A DNA stretch of 64,000 nt from Amphirosellinia nigrospora (lineage: Eukaryota > Ascomycota > Sordariomycetes > Xylariales > Xylariaceae), in assembly GCA_004123355.1 (NCBI GenBank), contig SCHM01000002.1, forward strand, positions 7,661,569-7,725,568, read 5' to 3'. Below, one piece after another: positions 1-14,339 of the stretch. A model generated the notes under the pieces. It was given only the letters and a program-made list of their open reading frames with translations. It had not been told where the DNA came from and searched no databases. Numbering within the stretch: the stretch's first letter is position 1; every line of letters starts with the position of its first letter. The position numbers were made by a program, and so were the translations under genes.

Positions 1-1430
1 TTCTAAAAACCAGATCAAAGCTTACTTATAAGAAAAAAAAAAATTAATCCGAACTTACGCAACTAAAGACTAAGTATTACAAATATACTAGTGTAGCAAT
101 AAAACAGAACCTTTTTATAACGGACTATAAGCTATAATAAGTTGTTATTACGGCAATACTTATAAGTTACGGAGCCCTAGCAGAATTTAACTACTAAACA
201 AATATAATAGAACTAACCTATTTCCTACGTATAGCGATAATAGCTACCCTATATAAAGCTTATAGTACGCTAGCTAGACAATGCTAAAAAACGATCGAAA
301 GCGCCTAAAAGCAATAATAAAGTAGCTAGATTATAAATAGTTTTATTACAAAAATACTGGTTAAAATAAATAACTAAAAGCAATTATCTAAGGAAAAAAA
401 TAGTTGTAGCTCTAGGGTAGCGACTGGCAAAGCCTTGGCGGGCACTGCAAGCTAGCCCCACCCTACAGCTATAAGTATTTAGCCCACCACAAAAACTAGA
501 CTTAGCCCTTTATTTAATCAACCAACCTAGTATATTAAGAACTGATCTACACAGCCTAAACCGCAATAGTAAAGGCCCCGTAGGTTACTCAATATAGGTT
601 GCCAAGCACGCACAAATACGCTACTAAATTAACGTCGACGCTGCGAATTAGCCGTTCTACAACTTTTAACCGCAGCTAATCACGTTTTCCTAACTTTAAA
701 CGCTATCCGAAGCTATATCTATACCGTTCTATAACTTTCGTTTGCAGCCAAATATATATTTAAAAATACTATTAGCGCTCCGTTCGCTATATATAACCGA
801 TTTATATCTTACGTATAAACGAAACGCCGTTAATGTTTTGTTCGTTTAATCTTATTAACGCTAAAACCGTCCGTTTTATAATTTTTACTATAGCTGAATA
901 CGAATTTAAAATTATCTATCTAACCTACCGAAAGCTATATAACCGATCTATATCTTACATACAAACTAAACTATAGGATCTAATACGCCGTTAACGTCCT
1001 TATTTTAAAACGCAGATCTTAAAACGTAAACCTCGATACGTAGATTTACGTAAACTTAGATACGTAGACCTAGATACGCAGACCTAGATATATAAACTTA
1101 GATATATAGATTTAAATACGTAAACCTAGATACGTAGACCTAAATATGCAAACCTAGATACGCAGACCTACGCAGACTTCAACCTGCATAGACTTACACA
1201 AACCTACACTTGTATAGACCCTTATAGATCTACAGACCCCTTTATAGACCCCTATAAGTCTACAGACCCCTGCAGATCTATAAACCCCCCTACAGACCCC
1301 TGCAAACCTACGCAAACCTAGGTACAAGAAGGTAGTATTAGTAATATAGGTGGATTTATGGCTAGTACTTATAGCTAGGGTATATAGCTAGGCTAGGGCT
1401 AGGCTAAAGCTATTAAAGTTAATAAGATTT
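1..1430. other. Gene-free DNA with strand-biased RIP-like mutation
   Basis: No open frame of useful length is visible. TpG is scarce on the plus strand while CpA remains common, so the G-to-A direction dominates here. This is what C-to-T change on the minus strand alone would leave. A less altered patch lies at about 410-480. The stretch ends with short GCTAGG-type repeats at about 1,370-1,405. I cannot assign it to a repeat family. Confidence 0.6.
1021..1320. repeat. Degenerate minisatellite, about 14-bp period
   Basis: Repeated units resembling GATACGTAGACCTA run from about 1,025 to 1,170. They grade into C-rich units of the type CAGACCCCTA up to about 1,320. Units differ by substitutions, many of them G-to-A. 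No coding potential is seen. Confidence 0.6.
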
Positions 1431-1439
1431 TTATATATA

Positions 1440-1690
1440 TGTGGCATTTACTACGCGTAAGTAAAAAGACCTAGTGCCCCTAAGGCACTAAGGTTACCCT
1501 ATGGCTGTACGTAGCTGTGACCAGTGGCTGTAGCATACCCCACCTAGGGGTGGGTCACTTGACCACTGGCTACAGCCCCACGTATATAAAGTAGGTGGTG
1601 GCCACAGGCCACCACCACTACCTTTACAACACCACCAGACTTATAAATACTATAATATACACTCCTACCCCAGGCTTCTTGTATTAAATA
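1440..1690. repeat. Unmutated island with hairpins, LTR-promoter-like
   Basis: Base composition changes abruptly to about half G+C, with CpA and TpG retained. It holds a perfect 7-bp inverted repeat (1,472-1,490) and a perfect 10-bp inverted repeat around ACA (1,594-1,616). Two related 15-bp segments with CCAGTGG/CCACTGG cores lie at about 1,516 and 1,560. A TATATAAA box follows at about 1,583. The layout resembles the promoter part of an LTR, but no partner copy is in the window, so the identity is inferred only. Confidence 0.4.
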
Positions 1691-4600
1691 AATAAAAAAA
1701 TTATATAATAAAATTTGCGGTAATATTATAAAAAAAAAATATAAAATTAAGAACTAAAAAGCAGAAATAATTAGATTTTTAGCTTTATTAAGGGTTTTTA
1801 GTCCGCGGTTTAAATATTTAATAAATCAAAGTTATATAATTTTTTTAACGCGCTATAAAACTAAATAGCTTGCTATAATTTAAGCTACTTTTTCGTTATA
1901 GCTTTATTTAATATATAAATATATTATTAAATTACGCTAAGCGCCGCTAATAAATAAAATATTTAAAAAACTTTTAATATATAGCTAATCAATATAAACG
2001 GCTTTAAAAATATTATTTATTATAAGCTAAATAACGAAAAAATAAAAATAGTTTAAATATTAGTTAGCCCGTACGGGTTTTTAATTAGCCAAATATTTAT
2101 ATTTATATTTATATTTATAATAAATAAAGAATTTAATAAAGCTATCGAATTTTTTAAGATAAATAAGCGGGCGGCTAAATAATTGTTTTTTTATACGAAA
2201 GCTAACTTATTAAAAATCAAAAATAATAACAATATAATATTATAAAATAAAAAAAGCTTATATTAATAAAACTTAAAACGTTTAGTTTTATTATTAAATA
2301 TTTTTACGAAAATATTATTTTATTAGAATTAAAAATAGCTTTTAATAATATATATTAGTTAATAAAGTACAACGTTTTAAAACTACTATAAAATAAAGTA
2401 GTAAAATATAAAAAAGCTATATATATACGCCACTATTAAGTTTAGTTTATAAATAGCTTCGGCGTAAAATAGCTAAAGCAAAAATTAAATTAAAATTATT
2501 TAGTTAAAAAAATAATTAATCGTATATATAAATTAAATATATAAGTTAATAAAAAACTTAGTATTAAAAAAGATTTTTTTAATATAAAAAAAAAGCTTAG
2601 TTTTTTTTTAAAATAATTTTAGTTTAATTAAATTTTAAAGCGTAAAATATTGGACTAAATAGTAAAAAAAAACGCAAAACAATAATTATATATATTCGAA
2701 AAATAAAAATAAATAACAGTTATTAAAATATTAGCTTTAGTTTAAAATAAAAAAGGTAATTATTTATTATAACGCTTATTATTTAGGTATTATATTAAAT
2801 ACTATATAAAAATCGAAAATTAAATTAAATAAAAAGATTTTTTATATATAACTATATAGTTATATAAAGCTTATAAAAATAATTTTACTAGTTATTTATA
2901 TAATAATAAATATTTATATTTATTTTTATAAAGATTATAATATAAAAGCTAATAATTATTATTTTATTAGTTTTTATATATTTAAATAAGTTTTTTAAAG
3001 TAAATACAAACTAAAAATCGTTAATAAAGCTAAGCTACGTAAAAAAAAAGATTTATTATTTTTTTGCCTTTTTTATTATTTTATAAATAATAACTAAAAA
3101 GCTATATTATACTTCGTAATATTATAAAAAACGTTATTTAATATACTTTTTAAAAATAAGCTAAAATAATATAAAATATTTAAAAATTATTAAGCTTTTA
3201 GCGCTAATAGTAGTAATAGCGGGCGTAAAAAAGCGCTAGCTTATTTATTATCTATTATAGTTTTTTTTTATAAAAATACTACGGCTTTTTATATAAAACG
3301 GCTAAATATAAAAATATTTAAATATATATATATAAACTAAAACGTACTATTATATAATTTTTCTAGCAAATTATATAAATAGTAACTAATAAAAAATAGC
3401 TAAATAATATTAACGTATATTATTATATATTATTATTTAAACTTATAAAAAATTAAAAAAATAAGATTAAAATATTTATTATTTTTTTTTTTTTTTGTTT
3501 AGAATCTAGTTTAAAAAAACGTTTTTTTCCGGTTTAGTTTTAGGACTTTTTTTTTTTTTATATTATTTATTATTATAGAATTTATTAGTTTTATTGTTTT
3601 AATTTTATATTAAATTAATTTATAAAACTAGCTAAAACTTTTTTAAATAATATTTATAGTTATTTCTTTTAAAGTTTTTAAAGCGATTTATTTTATTAAA
3701 AAAGTTAAAATTATTTATAAATATATTGTTTTGCTATTTATTTAAATTTAAGTATTAATATAAAATATTTATAGTTTATAATAACAATTTCGATAATTTT
3801 TTTATCCAGAAAAAAACAAAATTTATAATAATAAATAAAAACGCTTAATTTTTAAACTATTTAATAGCATAGCTTTAATATTTATTACTATTAATATATA
3901 ACCGACTAATAATTTAACTACGGAAATTTTTTATAAATTTATTAAAATCAAAAACTTAAAACGTATAAAATATATATTATAATTTTATTTACTAAATAAA
4001 GCTATATTTAAGTTTAAAATAACGTATATTAACTATTAGTTTTAATATATTAAAATAGCATAAAAATAAAAAACGTTTATATAAAACGTATTATTAAATA
4101 AATATTAAAAAAATTATATAGCTTAGTTTTTTATTATTATTATTACTATTTATAAAAATATATATATTATCGATTATATATAATATAACTTATTAATAGT
4201 TATAATAAATACGTTTTTTTTTTATATTTGCTTATATTTTATTTATATTTTAATCTATATTTTGTTTACGTTTTTATTTATATTTAATATAATAAAGCGT
4301 TAAAGTTTTTTAAACCGATTATAATAACTAAAAAATAGCTTAATAAATTAAATAGTTAGCTAGTTAATATGTTTTTATAAGTTATTATCTACGATTTTAT
4401 TTATATTATTTAATATGTTTAATAAATTAGCTATTTAATTTATTATTTAATTAATTAGTTTAATAATAAAATAATTTTTTTTATTTTTTTATATTAATTA
4501 TAACGTACTATATAAGTATTTTATATATATAAGCATTTTATATACTTTTTTTATTTTATATTTTTATTTTTATTTTTAAATATTTTAATAATTAATAATA

Positions 4601-5376
4601 GCGCTATTATATAAAAAAGCAATTTATAGCTTATATTATAAGCTATAAAACGCAACGAAAAATTATTATTATAATATATTATAAAAATTTATAATGTTTT
4701 TAGTCGATTTTTTATACGTGCTATAATAAAATTTTATCGAAATAAACTAAATAGCTAATAATATAAAATTATTAGAATTCGAAAAAAAATTAATCGTATA
4801 ATATATATTTAATTTAAATTTATAAAATTTTCGCTTAAATTAAATAATATTAAAATATAGCTAATTAATTATTATATAAATATAATATATTATTTATTAA
4901 AATTAATTAAGCTTTAAATTTTATATAATAATTATTTAACTTTTAAATATATTTTAATTATTAAATTAATTATTAATAAATTTTATATAAAAATTTTAAT
5001 AAATATTAAAAATAATTTAAGCTTATATAAAATATAATTATAGCTAAAAATATTTATAAAGCAAATATTTATAACTTTAATAAAATAAAGTTTATAATAA
5101 ACTAAATATTATTTAAAATAATTATAACGTTATATAAACGTTATAAATAATTAAAAACTATTTAATAAATAATTAAAAATAAATAATTATTATTTATATT
5201 ATTTTATTATAGCTATTTTATTTTACTATATATTATTTTAGCTAGGTTAATCTATTTATTATTTTAATATAAAAATAACCGTTTATTAATTAATTAAAAA
5301 ATTAAAATAATAAAAATAGCTAAATTATAAACAAAAAAATTTAAATTAAATTAAATATTTCGATTATTATATAATA

Positions 5377-5661
5377 TGTTAAGTAGCTAAAAGGTATAAT
5401 ATTATATGTAATAAAAAGTAAAATAAATATTTATATATATTAATTTATTTTTTTAATTATTTGTATAAAAGCTAGGCTTTTATGCGGAAAATTTTTTTTA
5501 CGAAAAGAATTTTGTTAAATATATTATATAACTAGATTGGGCGGATATATTAGTTTAATTTTATTATACGAACAGTTAATATTATAGTTAATAATTAGCT
5601 ATTATATGTAGTTAATATTAATATATTAATTTTATACGTAAATAATATTATAATTATAATA
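5377..5661. repeat. Left terminal repeat of the LTR fossil
   Basis: This segment matches 12,352-12,631 along its whole length in direct orientation. Shared landmarks are the ATAATATTATATGTAATAAA stretch near its start, GGGCTTTTATACGG-like and GGGCGGATATA segments in the middle, and ATTTTATACGTA near its end. It begins with TGTT, consistent with a terminal TG. Confidence 0.65.
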
Positions 5662-6002
5662 TTAGTTTTTTTTTTTTTAGTTATAATATATTTTTATACG
5701 ATTATTTTTTTAATATAAAAATCTAAACGTAAAAAAAATATTAAATATATTATATAGTAAATACGTAAATAAAAAAACGCCCGATAGTATATTAAATTAT
5801 TATTTTTTTAAAATATCCGGTATTTATATAATTATACGTAAAAAAAAAGTTAGTAAATATAAATAAAAAAGCTAATTTATATATTTATTATATATAATTT
5901 TTTTGTTTAATTTGTTTAAATATTTTAAAAAATTAAATAATATATTGCTTTTATATTTGTTATTATTGTACGTAAGTTAAGTTACTTTTATATTATTTTT
6001 TT

Positions 6003-6240
6003 GTTTTTTTTTTTTTTTTTTTTTACGCGCGTATATTTATATTTATATATATATATATATATATATATTTATACGTATGTTTTAATTAATTTTATAAACT
6101 TATATAATATTAAATCTAATAATTATTATATAATAAACATAATATTAGCAATAATATTAATAATAATATTAGTAGTACTAATAATATTAATAGTAATATT
6201 ATTATTATTATTGCTATTATTATTATTATATATAAAGTTT
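6003..6240. repeat. Simple-sequence tract: poly-T, (TA)n, (TAA)n
   Basis: A run of about 20 T is followed by a TA dinucleotide run near 6,040-6,068 and by ATT/TAA triplet runs from 6,130 to 6,235. It lies inside the LTR fossil. The open frame that crosses it is an artefact of this composition. Confidence 0.7.
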
Positions 6241-9200
6241 TTAAATTTTTTAAATATTATATTAATAAACAATTAAAATAAAATTATTATTATTAATAAT
6301 AGCTATTGTTAGACTTGTTAATTTTATTAGGGTTTTTTGTTTATATTTTATGTTTTTTATTTTAATAGTATTATATAGTTTTAAAACTTTATATGTTTAA
6401 AAAATAGTAGTATTATAAAGGTTTATAGCTTTTTTACTAAAAGTTAGGCCTATAAAACCTTTATATTAGCGTTATATATAAACGTACGTATATTTTTATT
6501 TGTTTATTTATATAAATAATTTTTAGTATATATTTTAATTAATTTGTTTTATTATATAATAAAATAAAAAAATATAATTATTTTGCTTTTTTACGATATT
6601 ATTTTTAAATATTATTAATTATTATTTTTGCTAATATATAAACGAAGTTTATATATTAAAAAGATATTTTATACGATTTTTATTTAAAATTGCAGCTAAA
6701 TTATTATTTTATACTAGGATAGTTTATATAATAGTTATATTAATTATTAAAATGTTTTATTTAATTAATATTTATAGTGCTAAGTTTTTAAAATAGTGTT
6801 TATAATGTTTATATAGCAATTATATAATATTTATTATTTTATTATATATAGTTTAAGTTTAAAAAAAAAAAAAGGAAATAAAAGATTAATTATACGCGTT
6901 ATTTTTCGAAATATAAATTTTAGTTATTATTTTTGTTATAATTTTTTAATTTTTTTATTATTTATATATAATATTTGCTTTTTTAAATATTTATATATAA
7001 TATATTACTTTTATATATGTTTAGCTATTATTTATTATATAAATATATTTTTTATAGTTTTTAATAAATGTTTTAATTTATATAAATAGTTTATTTATAA
7101 AAACTAAAGTTTTTAATATTTAGTTTAATATATGTTAATAAATATATTAGCTAAGTTATTTTTATTATTAATTTATTATATTTTAAAGATTTTTTTTTTT
7201 TATATAATTTTTAAAAAAATATATATTTATTAATTTTTTTTTTAAATTATTTTTAGCTTAATTAAATAATTATATAATAATTTAAATTTAAATATAAAAT
7301 AATAAATATTAAAAATAAATTAAATATTTTTATAATTTTTTAAAATATTATATAAAAAGTAATAATATTAAAACTATTAATTATATTATATAATTTATTA
7401 GCTAGAATATTTTATATAATTTTTTTATATTTGTTTAAATTTAATATATAATATTGTTTTTAATTTTAAAGTTTAAGTTTATTATATTTTTTATATAAGT
7501 TTTAATTATAAATATAATAATAAATTTAAATTATAAAATTATATTTATATTATTTATAAATAATTTATTTATAAAAATAAAAAGCTTTATATAATAAAAA
7601 TCGAAAAAAAAAACATAAGTTTTTTCGATAAGTTATTTTTTTACTATTTAATTCGTTTGTTTAATATTTTAATATTATATAATTATAGCTTAATAATTTA
7701 AGCTATAATAGTAAAATATATAATTTTAAATTAATATATATTAATATATATTTTTTAGTTTATTAAAAATATAAGCTTAAATAAATTTTTTTATATAAAA
7801 GTTAATTTTAGTTAAATTTTTAGCTTAATTTTTTTAGGTTATTATAATATTTTATTTATACGAAAATTTTTTGCTATTAAATTTAAAAAAATATTTAAAA
7901 AATAAAATTTTTTAAGTTTTACGTAAAATTTTATTTATTTAAGTTTTTTTTTTTGCGCAATAAAAAATCTAGCGTAATAAAACTTAATATATTATTATTT
8001 ATATTTTAATTATTTTAAAAATATTTAAACTATTATATATAACTAATAATATAAGTTATATATAAATATTTATATTTTAAGTTTTTTTAATAATATTAAT
8101 AATATATTTTAAATTAATATAATTTAAATTTAGCTAAACTATATAAAAGTTATATAATATATAAATAGTTTTTAAAAAATATTTTTTTTTTGTTTTAAAA
8201 ATAAATAAATATAAATATTATATAATAATTTATTTTTTAATTAAATATAAGTTTAAATAATATTTTTAAGCTTATATAAAGTTTTAAAGTTTTATAAAAA
8301 ATAAATTAAATATTAAAATTAATTATTAGTTTATTTATTAAATCGTTAGCGATTAAATTAAAATAATATTTTTTTTAATATTATTATATTTTTATATAAT
8401 AAATTTAAACTTTTATATAGTTTATAGTTTTTTTTTAATTTTTATATAAAATAAAACTTAAAAATATATTTTTTTTTATAAATATTTAAATTATATATAA
8501 TAATTTAAAAATATTTATATAATAAGTTTATTAATTTTTATTATATTTAACTTTTTAAATAGTTTATTAAAAGTTATAATAATTTTATTTATATATAATT
8601 TAATTATTAATTTAAAAGCTTATTTTTTTTTTTATTAAAAAAATCTATAAATTTAAATATTATATAATAAATATATTTAAACGTTATATAATAATAAAGC
8701 TAAATTTTTTTTTTTAACTAATTATATTTTTTTTAATAATTATTAGTTATATAAATTATATATTATTTTAGTTTAAATTATTTATTTAAATATTTTTATA
8801 TAATAATATAGTTTAATTTATATATATTAAAATATATTAATTTATTAATCGAAATTATAATTATATTTAATTTTTTAATTATTTTAATTTTATAGTTTTT
8901 TTTATTTGATTTTTTTTTTTATATTAAAATTTGTTTTAAAAAAAAATATAAATATATTATATAAAAATAGTTTATTTCGTTCGTTAATCGTATAATTAAT
9001 TTTAATTTTTATATAGTTTTTATATAATATTTTTATTATTTTTTAAATAATTATTATTTTTATATAATAAAAAAAATAAAAAATTTTTTATTAATATAAA
9101 AATAAGCTTTAAAATAAAAAAAATTAATATAAAATTATTAATTTAATAAATTATTTAATATTTTTATTATTATTTATAAAATTAATTTATTATTTATATA

Positions 9201-12200
9201 TATATCGATTTTTTTCCGAAAAATATTATATATATATTTAAATAGTTTATATATTTATTTTATTTTATTATTTAATATATTTTAATAAATATTTTATAAT
9301 TTATATATTAATTATTTTTATATATTTTTTAAATTTATTTAAAAAAATTTATTTTAAAATTATATATAATATTATTAAAAGTTTTTAATAAATATTAATT
9401 TAATATTTATATAATATTTTTATATATTTTATATAAATATTAATTTTAAAAAAATCGCCGCTTAAAATAATATAATAATATTAATAATATATAATATTTT
9501 AGTTATTTATTTGTATAATGTTTATAATTTTATAGTTAAATTTATAATTATTTTTAATTATAAATTTAAATTGCTATAAAGTTTTATTATATATTTAATA
9601 ATAATAATAAAATTTTTAGATTTTTTTAAATAAATTGTTCGATTTTATATTTTATATAAATAATATTTTATATAATTTTTTATATAAAAATATCCGAATT
9701 ATTTATATAAATAGCGTAATTTAATTTTTATAAAATAGCTAGTTATTTTATATAAACTAATATTAAAAAAAATAATTTTATTTATATATAATAAAAATTA
9801 TTTTTATTTTTTTATGATAATATTTTTTATATTATCGAAATATATTTTTAAATAGTTTATATTTTTTAAAAAAAATAAAAATAAAATAAAAATATTTAAA
9901 ATATAAAATATTATATAATTAATTTAATTATTAATTTTTATTATATTAATTAAAATTATATAGTTTTTATTAAAGCTTTTTTAGCTATTTTAAAAGTTTA
10001 AATAATTTTAGCTTTTAAGTTTTTTTATATATAAGCTTTTATTTGTAGTTTTTTTATAATAAAAAATTTTAAAGCTTTTATATTTTAAATAATATTTTAA
10101 TATTTTATATAATATTAATTATTAAATATAAATAAATTAAATAATTAATCTATAATTATTAATTAAATATTTTTTTTTATTATATAATATATAAATATAT
10201 TATTTATAATATATATATAATTTTTTATTTTATATATTCGAATTTTTTTTTTTTTTTTATTATATATATTTAAATAATTTTTATATTTAGTTAAATAAAT
10301 TAAAAATTTTTTAAAAGTTAGTTTATTTTTAAATATTATTTTATATATATTAAAATATTAATTTTTCGTACGAGATTTTTTTAAAAATATATTAGTTAAT
10401 TAATATTTTTTTTTTAATAAATAAAATATTTTTTATTTATATATAAGTTTTTTAAAAAATAATTATTTATATAATTTTAGCTAATATATTATTTTTAAAA
10501 ATTTTTAAAATATTATATAATATTTTTATATATAAAATAATAATTAATTTTAGTTATATTATTAGTTTATATAATAAAAATTTTTTATTTTTTATATAAA
10601 ATATTAAATTATTAGGTTTTTTTTAACTTAAAAATATAAATAAAAGTTTAAAAAAATTTTCGTATATAAGTTTTAAAAAATAAATACTGTTTTAAATTTT
10701 AGAATATTTTATATATATATAATAGTTATATTTAAATAAATTTTTTTTAAATATTTTGTTTTAAATATTTTTAAGCTTTAAATAGTTTATTAATTATAAT
10801 TTTAATATTTTATATAAAAATAGTTTTTTTTTTATTTATATATTTATACGAAAATAATATTAGTTTAATTAGTTTAATATTAATATATATTTATAATTAT
10901 ATTAAATATAAGTTTATAATATTATATTTTTTTTTATATATAATTAAAACTAATATAATATATAATAATTTTTTATATAATTAATTATATTAAAAAATAT
11001 AATATAAAACTAATTTTTATAATTTTAATTTATAATAATAATTAACGAACTATTATATTTTATTATAAAATAAATTATATAGCTTTTTAGAAATTTTTTT
11101 TTTTGCTAAGTTTTTAAAAAAATTTAATACTTTATAAATAAAATAGCTTTATTTTAAATATTATATATAAAAAGATTTAAATTTTAAATAAAAATATTTT
11201 TATATTTATATTATATAATAAATAAATTATTTAAAGTTTAAAAAAAATTTTAAAAAACTAAATATTTTGTATATATTAAAAATAATATATTTTTTTTTAT
11301 ATAAAATAAATTATTAATTAAAATAAATAATAAATAACGTTTAATAGTTATAAAAAGTTTTTAAAATTTTATTTTTAATATTTTATTTTTATAATATTTT
11401 ATTATTTAAAGTTAAAAAGCTAGCTTTTAGTTATATATAAGTTATTTGCGGCTATTTTTTTTATTTATTTTTTTATTTAAAAAAAAAAATCGTAAAGTTG
11501 CTTTATTATATAAAAAATTTTATTAATTTTAAAATTATTAATTTAGCGTAAAAAGTAATATTATTTAAAATAATTATATAAAAATTTAAAATCTATATAT
11601 TAAAATATATTTATTTTTTATAAATTATATAATATAGTTTTTTTTAACCGCTTTATAATTTTTAATTTAAAACGTTTTTTATATAAAAATATTATAAATT
11701 TTTTAATAATTTAAATATTAATTTTATTAAATATTTTAAGTTTTATTGCTTTAAAATTTTTGTTAATATTTTTTAAAAGTTTTTAAATTATATAAAATAT
11801 AATTATATTTTATATATAAATATATTGTTATATATTAATTTATTTTATAATAACTATTTTAAAGTTTTATAAAATATTTTATAATATAGAAATTAATAAT
11901 TTTTATATAAAATTTAAAAATATATTAGTTTTTTAAGCGATTTTTTTAGCTATATTTTATATAAAATATTAGCTAAAAAAATAAAAAATTATTTTAGCTG
12001 TTTTTTCGAAAATATAGCGTTTTTATACGTTTAGCTATATTAATTATTATATAATTAGTTATTATTTTTTATTATATTTAAAAATTATAAATAAAAAATT
12101 ATTAAATTATATTATAAATTTTTACGTAGTTTATATAATAATAATTAAAAAATAATATAATTATGCGCTATTAATTAAACTTTTATATAAAATATAATAT

Positions 12201-12351
12201 TAAAGTACGTTAAAATAATTAATTTTTTTTTTTTATTAATATAATATTAAAAAAACTAAAGTACGATATAAAAAATATAGCTTATATAATTAAGTTTAAA
12301 TTTTATTTTTTTTTTATTAATTTATATTTTTTAGCTAAAAATATTAATTAA

Positions 12352-12631
12352 TATTAAATAGCTAAAAATATAATATTATATGTAATAAAATAAAATAAAT
12401 ATTATATATATTATTATTTTTTTTTAATTATTTATATAAAAACTGGGCTTTTATACGGAGAATTTTTTTATATAAAAAAATTTTATTATAATATACCGTT
12501 AACTGGATCGGGCGGATATACTAGCTTAATTCTATTATATAAATAGCTAATATTATAATTAATAATTAGTTATTATATATAATTAATACCGATATATTAA
12601 TTTTATACGTAGATAATACTATAATTATATA
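12352..12631. repeat. Right terminal repeat of the LTR fossil
   Basis: Direct repeat of 5,377-5,661 with the same order of landmarks. It retains a somewhat less mutated middle part around GGATCGGGCGGATATA than the left copy. The ends are placed by comparison of the two copies and may be off by a few bases. Confidence 0.65.
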
Positions 12632-14339
12632 TAATATATTATATAATAAATTTTATTACTTTTTAATTTAAACAGTTTAAAAGTTATTATTTTATTAAAT
12701 TCGAATTATATATTAAAAAATAATAAAATTATTATTTTTATATATTTATTTATTTATTATATAATTTTAGTTTTTAAATTATAATTATTTTAGTTTTTTA
12801 AAATAGTTATATAATAAACAAATTAATAAATTAGCTTAAATTTATATTTTTATATTAAAAAAAAAAATTTTTTTATATTATTTTATACTATATATAATAT
12901 TATAATAATATTAAAAAATATTAAAAAAAACTTTTAAAAAGCTAGTTTTATTTTATATAATTTAAAGTATATTATTTTATAACTTTTGTTTAAAAATTTA
13001 ATTAAATATTTTTAAAGTTATTTAACAAACTTTAAATTTAAAAGTATAAATATTTATAACGTAAAAATATTAAATTATAAGTTTATATTAAATATAAGGT
13101 TATATAATATTAAAATAGCTTTTTTTATAATTATTTTAAATATAATTAATTTAATTATAAAAAAATAAACATATTAAAATAAAATTATATTATTTTAATT
13201 TAAAATAATTAAACTTTAAAAAATAAATTATAAACTAAGCTAATATTATTATATAAAAAATAAACGGATTTAAATTAAAAAAACATTTATTATATAAAAA
13301 AAATAAAATTAAAAAACTAAAAAAGCTATTAAAAATTAAATAAATAATAAAATATAGTTAAGTAATCGTTATACGAAAAAAAATATTATAAATAAACAGT
13401 ACTATAAGATTTACAGCAAGCTTAAATATATAATATATTATATAAAATAAAATAAAAATTTAGCGAAAACGATTTAATTAGTTTTAATTAATTTTTATAT
13501 TATTATTAAATTATATTAATTATTCGTATAAAAGTGCGAAAAAGTATATAGGATGCTTATATAATATATTATTTTGTTTACTATAATAAAAATTAAATAA
13601 AAAGCTTAAAATAAGTTTAAATTAACTAATAAATAATAATAGTACTAAAAATACTATAAAAATTTAATTTTTTATTTTTTAAAAAGTAGGATTTTATGCT
13701 TTTTAATGCTTAAAATTTTCCTTTTTTATTATTATTATATAAACTAGCTATAAGATTTAGCTATAAAAGCTATATAAATCTTTAAAGATTTTTATAAAAA
13801 CTTAAAAAGCTAATATTATTCTGATTATTTTTATAAACTAAAGTATATTATATTATTATATATTATTTAAAATAGCTTTAAGTTCTTTTAAAAAGTTATA
13901 TTTTAAAAGTTTATAAAAAAAAGTTTTAGAATTCGGCTATAAATTAAAAATATAAAAAAAATTATATTAAAATTAAAATAAAAAACTAAAGCTTTTAAAA
14001 ACTTTAAAAAAATTATTAGCTAAATAAACTTTAAATTTTAAATATTTAAATATAAGCTTTAGTTATATTTTATTTTTTATCGAATTATTTTTAAATATAA
14101 AACTTTATTATATTTTTTTTTTTTAATTTTATAAATTAAATAAATTTTATAATTAAAAACTAAATATTTAATATTTGAGTTTAGTTTCGGTATTTTTTAA
14201 AGTTTATTATAGCTTTATATAATTATTTTAGTTTTATAATATATTTAGCAGTAAATTTACGTAATATTTATAAGTAGTTTTTATAGCTATTTTAATTAAA
14301 AAGTTAAACTAATTTAACTTATAAATAGATATATTATTT

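Larger units (their letters stand above)
5377..12631. mobile_element. Fossil LTR retrotransposon, RIP-degraded
   Basis: Two direct repeats of about 280 bp bound about 6.7 kb of internal DNA, giving a total of about 7.25 kb, the usual size of a full-length fungal Gypsy or Copia element. The internal part is so altered by RIP-type change that no gag or pol frame survives. Family and orientation are therefore left open. Target-site duplications cannot be read with confidence in such AT-rich flanks. The element is dead many times over. The two terminal repeats have diverged clearly from each other, which in a RIP fungus need not mean great age. Confidence 0.6.

Noticed and set aside
6001-6276. 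91-codon open frame in the AT block
   Set aside because: It is made of poly-T, (TA)n and (TAA)n tracts and lies inside the LTR fossil; no protein-like sequence.
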